Positions 47,921 to 57,830 of a DNA stretch of 64,000 nucleotides are shown piece after piece; positions within the stretch are counted from its first letter, which is position 1; each line of letters opens with the position of its first letter. A program made the translations under genes and the position numbers. Source of the DNA: Buxus sempervirens. Taxonomy: Eukaryota > Streptophyta > Magnoliopsida > Buxales > Buxaceae. The notes under the pieces were generated by a model. That model did no database searches, had not been told where the DNA came from, and saw only the letters and a program-made list of their open reading frames with translations. The DNA lies in the NCBI GenBank assembly GCA_947561395.2, contig OX387195.1, forward strand, positions 4,539,828 to 4,603,827. The letters run 5' to 3'.

Positions 47921-49075
47921 TTTTTTTAGTCAAATCGCCCTCGAGCATACATCAAAGCTGCCTTAAGGCATACATCAAATTGCCTCCAGGTGTACATCAA
48001 ACCGCCTTTCAAGGCGTACATCAAAATTACTTTTCAAAACATAGAATAAAATGTGGCCTCTAAGCCTACATCAAATCATCATTCATGACGTACAGTTGCA
48101 AACATCTCTCATGACTAACAATAAACCACTTTCCATGGTTATATCAAGCTGTCATTTGTGAAGAACACCAAATTGCCCTTTGTGGCATACATTCTCTTCT
48201 GTAAGCAATGCCACTCACGGCATGATTATTGGAACTAAAGCTAGTGGTTCCCCCAGTTCTGCTATTTCATGGCATTGATTTCAAAATTTGCTAGTCACGG
48301 CAAAATTTTTGAATTTTTCCATCCATGGCAAGACTCCCAAAAAGATTTCAAAAGTGTTTTAAACTTGTCTTTCAGAATCCTCGTGCCATCCACGACACGA
48401 CCTTTTGTCTCCCAAGAGCCATTGTGCCATCCACGGCACAATCACAAAAAACTTTAAAGTTCACTGTGCCATTCACAACGCAGTCATACAACTTCTAAAA
48501 AGCCATTGTGCCATCCACGGCACGATCATAAAGCTGAAAAGTTTGTTGTGCCATTCACGACACTATCTCAAAACTTGCAAGATCAAATGTGCCATCCACA
48601 GCACAATCACAAAGCTTTCAAATTCATTGTGCCACCCACGGCATATCACCAAATTCTCAAAAATTACTATGCCATTCACAGCACAACAAAAGATCTCTCC
48701 AAAATTCATTGTGCCACCCACGGCACTGCCAAAAGACTTCCAAACCATTGTGCCATTCACGGCACCTCATCGAAGTCTTCAAAAGCCATTGTGCCATTCA
48801 CGGTACGTTTCAAATATTGCAAACCCATTATCCCACCCACGGCACATCATAAAGGATTTTCCAAAACCACTGTGCCATTCACGGCACAATCAATTCAAAA
48901 CACATCGTGCCATCCATGCCAAATCTCAAGATCTACAAGCCCATTTTACTAATCATAGCATGCCACAAAAACACTTGTGATTCAAAGTGCCATCCACGGC
49001 ATGTCAGTAGATTTCAAACCTCAATGTGCCATTCATGGCACAAGCACCAGGATTTCAAAAAACATTGTGTCATTC
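47921..49075 (+). repeat. Tandem array of short hairpin-bearing units
   Basis: The left part (47930-48070) repeats CATACATCAAA-type units. From about 48380 to 49075 some 15 units of 40-48 bp carry GTGCCAT(T/C)CACGGCAC, a GTGCC/GGCAC stem, followed by A/C-rich filler. ORFs of 191 and 148 codons overlap it in different frames (CHPRH and PFTA repeats) and are artefacts of the repeat. Tat-lineage elements are known for such arrays. Confidence 0.85.
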
Positions 49076-50904
49076 TGTGAGACATGGAAAAATGTCACCT
49101 AAGATGACTTCCGATATCATCACGCAGGGATCAATAAAAATAGAGAGTCGCCACCATTCAAGCTAAGGTGTGAATGGACACCAAAGGGATCATATAATGC
49201 CAAATAGAGCCATAATAGCTCTATTACAAGGAAAAATCCAGAGATCAGGTAAGGGGAATTAGTTATGAGTAGAGGAAGGTGTTAAGAACCCCCACTCATC
49301 CGTACAAGACGGTTGACACATGCTTGCTCATACTAAAGATTGTTTGCTAATCAAAAACAGACAAAGAATGCTTAAAAGTAATCAAAGTGTGTGTGATTAT
49401 TCCATATGAGCAGTCCAATGAATTTGGACTCTCCTCATGGATATACCACTTCTAGAACTTCATGAGTGACTATAAATCAAAGTAAAAATGAAGAGAAATC
49501 AAGCTAAGGTAAAATCTGGAAAAATCAGATGGCAAGAGCTTGAAAGCTTCAATTAACCACAAATCACTCAATTTAGATCCAAATCAAATGAAACCAAAGC
49601 CATTTGAAAGCTGGTATGAAGTAGAATATTCAGTAAAGAAATCAGCTCATTCCGATTTAAAACAAGAGAGAAATATTCTATGAAAATCTGCTGTTGTAAC
49701 TCAGAAAAAGTAGCAAGTAAGCATTTTTGAAATTCTATTCGTAGAGTTTGGCTCCATATAAATCCGTAAAAACTTGCATGGATGAATTATATGGTGCCAT
49801 CTTTCAAATGAAATAGGCCTTACACCAAACTCCATCCATTTGTGAATTGTGTCCTCTTGAACATGCCTAGAGGATCACAGATTAGCCCAGAACTCTGTTA
49901 CAGAGCCACTCTGAGTCAATCAAGCACACAAGCCACAAATCCAAAAAAAATCTTGTGAAACCTACTGGAATGGAAAATAGACTCTTCAAGGAAAACACAG
50001 AGACTGAAATCACTTGAAACGGATTAAAAATGAGCAAATGATGCTTAATCAAAGTGGCAAGTTCAACAATCTAGACTGAACTAACTTGCCGACTTTGAAC
50101 AGATGGTGTCAAACATTGGCTTCATAAAAATGAATGAAAATTTCCAGATATAAAGTAGATTTTCCCATCTATCACATGTCTTTGGAATCACTCAAAAATT
50201 CATCCGGATAATGAAGTTATGAGCATTCTAAGACAGGCAATAGATGCTGTCCTGTTTTGAAGAATTTTGAATAAAAGGCCAAAATCAGTGCATTTGTGCA
50301 AGTTGATTCGACCAAAACAACTTGAAATCCTAAAAAACAGCCTCATGAAATTCTAAAAAGTCATTCTAAGGCCAATGATCTCAAATTTCCCATATTAAAT
50401 ATGGAAAATCCAAGATCTAGCTTATCCTTGCAAAAACAGTGAAAAGTGTGTTTGATGGTGATGGAAATCATTTTTCTAGGAGAAGGTTGGAATCCATTGC
50501 TATTGAGAGAATGGATTCGTATCTTCTCCAAATACAAACACAAAACAGATCAGAGAAGCAATCATAGGTTCAAAATAACCAACATGTTCTTCATCATACG
50601 TAGGTTCTAAGCCTAAAGGATCCATTCCAACATCCATTTCCCCAGGCTCTCTCTTCACGTTTTACGGTTAGAGAGGATTCCCAGGTACTTTGGAAGAGGT
50701 TTGGGACTACAAAACAATCAACCAGGCCTTACACTACAGAAAGGTAGAAGTTGGGAGTTGGAAAATATAAAGAGAATACTAGAAAGCTAAATAGAGCTTT
50801 ACCTTGGTAGCTTGAGCCTTGAGTAGACAATCCAGCAGAGTTTCCCTTCTTCTTGCAAAGCTCCAATGCTTCAAATTGCCAGCCATTTGCAAGAGGAGGA
50901 CCCC

Positions 50905-50913
50905 TCTATTTAT
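50905..50913 (-). promoter_or_regulatory. TATA box of element B LTR
   Basis: CCTATAAATAGAGGGG on the minus strand (50901-50916), a textbook plant TATA box, about 230-480 bases downstream of the dyad cluster in transcription sense. Confidence 0.75.
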
Positions 50914-51143
50914 AGGCACAATCAAGGGCATAAAAGTCCCAAGGGTATGCCTAAAAACACTTCTAGATTATTCCAATTCCCATTAAAGGCTTGGATTGGA
51001 GTAATTTCGCAAGTTTCAAAGGGTAAAACAGGGAGTTCAAGTCCCTAAGAGAGAGGTAATATGTGTAAATAAGGCTCAGAGATCGAGCCTTTTTGCAAAT
51101 GCACGAAACAAGCAAAACCTCATAAACAGTGCGGTTTCAACAA

Positions 51144-51383
51144 AACCGCCACTCTATATGCGGTTTCCATGCAAATTCACCTCAACCGCACATACAGAGC
51201 GGTTCAAATTCAGTTACGCTCCTCATGATTGCTGTCGACGTGGCCTAACGGCCTAAGCTTCTAGAAGCCACGTCGCAGCTCACGCAAAAAGCATGAACCT
51301 CAATCGTGCTGTGTGCACGGTCGCAACCGCATACACTGGGCGGTTGAGACCAAATTCACAAAAACCGCATATACAGTGCGGTT
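51144..51383. promoter_or_regulatory. Dyad cluster 1: four AACCGC-N9/10-GCGGTT units in LTR U3
   Basis: Units at 51144-51165 (spacer 10), 51184-51204, 51325-51345 and 51363-51383 (spacer 9). Palindromic, so strand-neutral. Extra half-site GCGGTT at 51131. Likely protein-binding sites; the factor is unknown. Confidence 0.8.
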
Positions 51384-51496
51384 AGCACCCCTTTTGAGTA
51401 TTTTTGAGTATTTGACACATGTCAAAGCTCAAATAAAACATTTAAAATTCATTGTGATTGTTCTCTCACATTGAAGTGCAATTTGGGGTGTCTACA

Positions 51497-51510
51497 ACTG
51501 CCCCCTCTTC
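51497..51510 (-). other. Polypurine tract of element B
   Basis: GAAGAGGGGGCAGT on the minus strand abuts the LTR start TGTAGACACC. It proves that 49076-51496 is a 3' LTR and that the element body lies to the right. Confidence 0.85.
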
Positions 51511-51844
51511 GCTGGAATTGGAACCAATTTGACAGCGGAGAGCAAAAGACCCGCAAATTGCGTCTTCCAAGATTGTGTCCATTTAATCATGACTTGCAAG
51601 AACTTCAAAATATGATTTTTGGAAAAAGAATTTGTTTAGAGGATCTGCTGAAAAGTCCCTAACCTTAAGGGGCAAATCCTCTTCTCGCGTCTCACAAAGC
51701 ACTCGTGGCTATGAAGTGAGATTTGAGCAAATTTTTAAAACAAAAGTTGATAGGGTGGCGCTTCTTGCAATTCAAGACTATCTTGAACACAAATCTCTTG
51801 AAAGAGAATGGGAAAAGTTTTGAAAATTCATTCTTTTTTGTGTT

Positions 51845-51904
51845 AACCGTACTGTGCATGCGGTTTTTGGCCATTTCAATTTCAACCGCTCTGTCTGTGC
51901 GGTT
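51845..51904. promoter_or_regulatory. Dyad cluster 2: two units ahead of the first antisense gene
   Basis: AACCGT-N9-GCGGTT at 51845-51865 and AACCGC-N9-GCGGTT at 51884-51904. They lie some 60-100 bases before the CT-rich 5'UTR-like stretch that leads to the gene at 53363. Confidence 0.75.
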
Positions 51905-51944
51905 TTCTAGGTTGCATATAACCACGACTGCGACTCCTCACTTT

Positions 51945-53362
51945 ACCTTTGCAAAACCCTTGAACTCCGGTGCTTTCCTTCTCCTCTTGCGACCGTAGTT
52001 TTCTTCCAGTCTTCGATCTCTTCTTCTCCGGCAACGCTACCTACTCTCTGGCGACTTCTGTTTTTCCGGTGACGTTGTTCTTCTGCAACGCTTGGCGAAC
52101 TCTGTCGTTGTGGCTTTGAGTGAGTGATCTATCCTCACCGATCTCTTTCCTTCCTCCACTGTGGCTGAGAATCTTTCTCAACCCTCACTTCAATCAACTG
52201 CCCTTGAAGCTCCGGTGAGGCCAAGAGTTCTTTTTTCCTTGCAAAAATTCAGATTTCCTTAAGCCCAGGTAAGTGGCCGAACCCTCCTTTCTTGTAGATG
52301 TTCAACCGAAAGTGATGTTTTGATTCTACGAACAGATTATCATGCTCTTGAACAAACAAATTTGCTACTTTGTTCCTGGTAGATTGAACCCCCCCAACCT
52401 CTTTGCATGCCCACGGCATAGGTTCATCGGATTTTTTTGTCTGCAGCAATTTGTGATTCTTGTAAATGCTGTCAATATTCCCTTTTCCGTGCCTGTGCAT
52501 GCCAATATGAATCTGATTTTTCTTGGTTGATACTCTGCCTAGAAACGCATGAACTTTGCTTGTTTGACTGTATTTGTAGCGATAGCATCCTGAGCTATTT
52601 TTATGCGCGGTGACTAGCTAAGATAAACTGATCGCAACTAGCATGCCGCTTGCCTTCGTTCATGCTTTCAGGCTTATTTCAAGGCTTTGATTGTAGCAAA
52701 TGCAAATTCATGTCTGATTTTTGCTTGAGTTGAACACCTGTATGACTTTAGCTGGAATGGTTCAGGACCCAGTAGATGCTGACACCTTATAGGATTGAAC
52801 CTGAAATAATAGCTCGAATTCAACTTTGATTGCCTTGTCAACCATATGACCTGCTCACACAACGCTACTTAGAGGCTGCAATCTGTTTTTCCCGAAGCGC
52901 TATTAGGCCAAGGATATTGAACTTAGCCCTGTACTAATCTCTAATCCAATTGACGTCAAAACACTTCGACCCTGAATATACAATTTCCTAGCAGTCTGAA
53001 TCATGCTTTGATTGCCTTTTGCTGACCTCCTTTTGTGAACCTGAAAATGGAACACACTTAACAGTTTAGGGCTTTAGGCAATTTGTAATGAATTGGAAAT
53101 TCTGAAAAAGCTCCTTCTCAAAAATCTTTTCCTCTAGAGGAAGAAATCAGTAAAGACTTTTTTAAAAATTTTGAAGAACAGAAGTGTTAAATCCTGGTTC
53201 GGTCGGACACTTTTGGAGTGTTCCTTCCAATCTCCATTTTTCTGCAAACCCAACAAATTTGATTAATCTAAAGAAAAGCAAAATTAAAAGAAACATGAAA
53301 GCAAATATAATGACTTTAAATTTAAAAACATAATGAATTTCTCCCTGCAATTGGTCTCGTAG
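51945..53362 (+). promoter_or_regulatory. Putative 5'UTR exon and long leader intron of the first antisense gene
   Basis: CT-rich, CCGG-bearing sequence (51945-52220) looks like a plant 5'UTR. It ends in CCCAG with a GTAAGT donor at 52269. The matching acceptor CTCGTAG ends at 53362, directly before the ATG at 53363, giving a 1.09-kb leader intron. The interior is AT-rich and has no ORF of note. Confidence 0.5.
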
Positions 53363-56240
53363 ATGGCTCGCACCCGTCGCGCTTCTCGAGGTCCCGCAGA
53401 TGAGCCTTCATCTTCAAGGGTTCGGAGGGACCAGGCCGATGTGGCATCTTCTTCTAAGGCCGAGCATGACCCTGATATTTCTTCTCCCAGTAGTCTGGAG
53501 GTCTCAGATTCAGATTCTGGAGCATCTGGGGGTTCACGAGAGCCAACCCCTGAGGTATTCTCTTTTCTCTTTTAAATACCAGGCCTTTTCCTTACCACCT
53601 TCCACCTGAACCCATCATGTTTGCATTTCTAGCCCGCTGCCGAGGTTCGAGGTCATGGCGGAGCTCGCCGTAGAGGTAGGGCAGAGCCCCGGGCAACTCG
53701 AGTTGCCATTCCTGCTGGGATTGCGAATTAGATCCAAGATACTCCTCTTCTCCATGATCTGAGGACGCACCCTTCGGCGGGCGTCAGAGCTGATACTCCC
53801 CTTGTCTATCCGTCTTCTCATTATCGCAGGAGTTGGGCTCTTTTTGCCGAGACAGTGGCCGGATGCTCAACCCCTTTGCGCCGAGAGATGGGCCGTTTTG
53901 GGGTCGGCCCCTTCATCACTATCACCGACATTCGTCAGGATCGTCCTCTGATAGCAGCTATGATGGAGCAGTTCTTCCCAGAGACCCTGAGCTTCCATTT
54001 GCCTGATGTGGAGATCGGGATTCGTCCCTCTGACTTTGCTCTCATTACTGGGATCAGGATGACTGGAGATGTCATCACTGAGTTGGATAGGCCGACTGAT
54101 TTGGAGATTGCCGAGCTTTTGGGATATGATGAGATACCAGTGGAGGCATGGGACAGGAGTAGGATCACTCTCCTTTCCTGGACTTGGTTGAAGGATACCT
54201 TCCTCGTGAGGGGATACGGTACTGTGGCAGTGGAGCATCCCAACTTCCCAGTGGCCTTTCGCTTCCTTTTTCTACTGATGATGGGGTCGTGCTTCTGCTT
54301 GGAGGATACCACCTCAGTTAGCCCTCATTTCCTGAGTCTTCTCAGGGATTTACCTCGAGCGAGGGACTATGCTTGGGGTCAGCTCGTCTACGACACCCTA
54401 TTAGCGGGTCTGCGGCGAGTGGTCTCTGGCCTGTCCTCTCCCAGAGGTGCTGGAGTTGCCTACAGGTTCTTCTGGCCTTTTTTACAGGTATAAATTCATT
54501 TTTCTTTTTCTTTTCTTTTCTTTTTCTCTTTTTTTTTCTTCTTTTTCTTTTTTTCATCTTCTCTTTTTTCTTTCTTTTTCAGTTCTTCGCTTGGGTCTAT
54601 GTGGCCCACTTTTGCCCGACATTCACACTGCCCGAGGGGACATTCCCTGTGGCACGTAGATGGAGTCAGATTCAGCGCGACTCTGAGAAGAGTCGCCCCA
54701 GGTCGGCCAGGGCTCACTTGGACAGGACCTTCAGGAGAAAGGTAAATGCTTTCACGGATTCCTCTTGTATCAATTCTTGTTTTCTCTTTTCCTTTTTCAA
54801 GAATCTGATATGTATCTTTGTTTATTTTCAGCTGTCTGTCCCCCGTCTGGATGGCCTTCATGATGACTTAGCTTTTCAGCCATTTGTGGATTAGGCGTTC
54901 GCTCTAGATCAGCGACGTTAGAGGTACCCGTTCTTCATCGGGCAGCTGGGTAGCATTTGGTACCTCGGCGAGCGCTTCTACTTCCAGCACATCGATGAGC
55001 TCCGGATCCCCGTGGCTCCTCCAGACACGACACCCGTCACCCCTCCTGGTCCCTTCGATCCAGCCCATTTTGGAGATTGGGTAGCTAGAGAGACACTTTT
55101 AGCCGAGGATGACTACGATGCTTGGTTCGGGCAGGTCTCAATGGGTTGTCTTATGCAGCCCATGCCCGTTCAAGGTGGAGTTACTGAGATTGGAGGGGTG
55201 GTGATCTGCCTATATGACACCACGGTATGAATCTCGTCCTACTATATTCTTTTCACCTTCTCCTTTTGAAATTGCTGATGTCCTTTTCTTCTCATTTCAT
55301 GAGGCACAGTTAAGGGAGATCCGAGCTCGATATGCGGATCTAGAGCGCCAGCTGGCGGAGAGAGACGCTGCTATAGCTAAGAGCGATGTCATCATCACTG
55401 GGCAGGCCGCTCTTATTGCTGATTTGCGGGCTCAGCTAGCCATGGCTCAGGGCCAGGCAGGGCCTTCACAGGTTCAGGTTGTCCCTCTATTCCTTTCAGT
55501 TTCTGTTTTTTATCTTTTATATTCTTTGCTTCTAATCGAGATTTTTCTGTTTTCAGGAGGACGTGGTAGCCTCACCATCCAGCTCCCGTACCCTATCTCT
55601 TTCTGTAGAGGCTGCAGAGATCCCAAAGAGAGATCTGGAGATATTGGCTGAGGTCACTTATGCTGCCGTTCCTGAGCCAGCTGACCTGCCGGAGGTTGCC
55701 TCTATGCCTGAGAATCCTCCTGAGCCGGAGACTGTGCCTGCCCTCGTATCTGCTGAACCAGAGGAGGATCCCGTGGTAGTCACTGAGCTGGAGGAGGTTG
55801 GTCCTGAGGTTTCTGAGGTCCCTGAAGCAGCCGAGCCTGCGATGGAGGCAGACGTGTATGATGTACCCGAGCCTAAGATGGTAGAGGTCCGTGAGAAAGC
55901 AGAGCCCATAGACGTTGACTTGTCTCCTGCTGCTGAGGATTCTGGGGTTCTGGACTTGGTCCCCTTGGCGACAGATATCTCAGTTTCCCGCTTCATGGAT
56001 CTTACCCGTGATGGCTCAGACGATCCAGATCCTGTCCTTTCAGTCGAGCCGGTGCCTCCAGTCGATCCACCTCCTCCTATCGGCCCGTCTTCTCCTGCCA
56101 GTACCTCATCTTCGGCTTAGCTGACTTTCCCCGAGTATGATCCCTCGATGAATCCCGTCTACACACTTCAGTCTATTTTGGGTCGCCTACCTCGCTGTGC
56201 CGATCCACGTATCTTGGATCAGGTTTTTACTCGACGGTGA
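53363..56240 (+). pseudogene. Spliced plant-mobile-domain-like gene, antisense in Tat element B
   Basis: Six exons with GT-AG borders, all phase 0: 53363-53554, 53633-54487, 54583-54741, 54832-55224, 55310-55471, 55557-56240. Exon 1 is basic and Ser-rich (MARTRRASRGPADEPSSSR). Exon 2 carries the domain: FVGP-like start, FHLPDVEIGIRPSDFALITG, LLSWTWLKDTF, RDYAWGQLVYDTLL and FWPFLQ; exon 3 continues FFAWVYVAHFCP. This order resembles the aminotransferase-like plant mobile domain. Exon 5 is a coiled coil (LERQLAERDAAIAKSD); exon 6 is acidic and Pro-rich. Four in-frame TAG codons (53729, 54892, 54919, 56118) break it; no shift is seen. Such extra ORFs between pol and 3' LTR, some antisense, are known in Tat elements; function is unknown. 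Confidence 0.75.
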
Positions 56241-56700
56241 CGGCGAGGCAGAGGCTGTTTGGGTTGACCTGCAGGAGACAGGTTTAGATTAGGATTTTTC
56301 CTTCTGCACATGACACTTATATAGAAAACTGATGTATCATTTTGCACATGTATATAAAAGAGAAAATTATTCATTTTTTGCTTCTTTTCTTTTATTTTTC
56401 GCTTTTTATATGTTTCCATCATGCTATAACTGCTATACAAGTAACAGGTATCTTTGGAAAACATGACTTATAAAAAGAAAGAGGAAAACCCATTTTTGTG
56501 CAGAAACCGCACATACAGGGTGGTTGTGCTGGAACCGCACTTGTCCCGCGGTTTTTACACTCCGCAGAAATGAAACCGCACATTGGGTGCGGTTCAAGCA
56601 CAACCGCTCTGAGTATGTGGTTTTTGCCCTTTTGCGATTTTAAAGCCGCTAATCACGGGCAGAACGTCACTTTGACGTATTGCTTAGGTCATAAACCCCC
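56241..56700 (+). other. Spacer between the antisense genes
   Basis: Non-coding. It ends with dyad cluster 3 and CCCCC, the TSD of the solo LTR that follows. Without that LTR the cluster would lie about 80-200 bases upstream of the ATG at 60645. Confidence 0.6.
56505..56622. promoter_or_regulatory. Dyad cluster 3: four units ahead of the second antisense gene
   Basis: Units at 56505-56525, 56533-56553, 56574-56594 and 56602-56622, all with 9-base spacers. Two have GTGGTT right arms (one transition). Confidence 0.8.
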
Positions 56701-56799
56701 TGTAAGCACCTCATTTTTGCGCTCCTAGAAGAGCCGGAAATGCAAACCCTGGACAAAAATTCAAACACTGAGGGGTCAAAAGTTGAATTTTTGATCAAG

Positions 56800-57345
56800 T
56801 GAAAATTGGCCACCTCGCTTTATATCATTGGATATAGAATCTCGACACAGTTCCAACCCAACTGAGTTTGCTGGAATCGGAGTTCGGGTGAACGTTCTGC
56901 GGTCGGTCAAACTTGAGGGGAGCCGAAAGTTGACTTTCTGCTAAAACCCGATCCAGATGCTTACCTCTATGTCATTGGATAGAGAATCTCGACACGATTC
57001 CGACGCAACTGAGTTTGCAGGAATCGGAGTCCGGATGAAGGTTCTGCAGGCGATCAAACTTGAGCAGAGCCGAAAGTTGACTTTCTGCTAAAACCCGATC
57101 CAGATGCCTACCCCTATGTCATTGGATAGAGGGCTCCAATACGATTCTAACACAACTGAGTTTGCCCAGATCGGAGTCCGGATGAAGGATCTATGAGCCG
57201 GTCAAACTTGAGGGGAGCAGAAATTGACTTTATGCTAAACCCCAGAACAGCTGCCCAAACTTGTCCCAGTGGACAGGTCATCCTGACACGATTCCAATCC
57301 AACTGAGTTTGCTCGAATCGGAGTCCCGGATAATAAGTTATGAGC
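56800..57345 (+). repeat. Four tandem repeats of about 145 bp in Tat LTR U3
   Basis: Each unit has CATTGGATA(G)AG, GACACGATTCC, CAACTGAGTTTGC, GAATCGGAGTCCGGATGAAG, and AAAGTTGACTTTCTGCTAAA. The sister LTR at 43836-46924 has two such units. Confidence 0.85.
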
Positions 57346-57598
57346 AAAACAAGAAACCCTAAAAAAACTGCCCACGTGGCAAAAACAGTAGAAAAAGGTG
57401 TCTGGGGGCAAATCCGTAAATAATCAGGACAGTCAAAAATATCTGATGGCATATCTGTAATTATCTGGGGACGAATCTGTGAATATCAAGTTGATGAGAA
57501 AATAGCTCAGGGACCAATCTGCAATTTCCAAGAAAATCACCCCACATGCTTAATTCCCCACCACATCTTTCCCTCCCTCTCTCTCCTCCATAACTCAT

Positions 57599-57616
57599 CC
57601 CCCATTCCCCACCACA

Positions 57617-57652
<36 letters not shown>

Positions 57653-57830
57653 TCATAAATCCATGTCCCCTATGATCCCCCCCATGCATCATCCATGCAT
57701 GCATCCCTCTCTCTCTCTCTCTCTCTCTCTCTCCCCCATGATCATACATCATCATCCACCCATAACTCTCTCTCTCCCATAATTGTGTCCCCCATGCATG
57801 CATACACATCACATGCATGCATACATATCA
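57599..57830 (+). repeat. CT microsatellites and CATGCATG motifs in Tat LTR U3
   Basis: (CT)n runs at about 57621-57651 and 57705-57734; CATGCATG at about 57693, 57794 and 57812. On the other strand the CT runs give a false RE-repeat protein. GAGA- and RY-type elements are known plant promoter motifs. Confidence 0.75.

Larger units (their letters stand above)
49076..51496 (-). mobile_element. 3' LTR of Tat/Ogre-like element B
   Basis: Minus strand begins TGTAGACACCCCAAATTGC right after a polypurine tract, contains a TGGCGACTC box (49147-49155 region) and ends CCATGTCTCACA at 49076. 2421 bp. Left flank CATTC (49071-49075) would be the target site inside the tandem array. Four AACCGC/GCGGTT dyads lie at 51144-51383, upstream of the TATA box at 50905-50913. 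The partner 5' LTR lies right of the window. Confidence 0.85.

Noticed and set aside
48269..48980. ORFs of 191, 148 and 87 codons, His/Pro-rich
   Set aside because: They run in three frames over the tandem array and reflect unit lengths close to multiples of three, not a gene.
48380..49075. CRISPR-like look of regularly spaced palindromic repeats
   Set aside because: Repeats are degenerate, spacers are related to each other, and the context is a plant retrotransposon.
54342..54861. Lys/Glu-rich minus ORFs opposite intron 2
   Set aside because: They read the T-rich intron pyrimidine tract backwards.
57537..57818. Minus ORF with RERERE and MHAW repeats
   Set aside because: Translation of (CT)n and CATGCA repeats in an LTR promoter.
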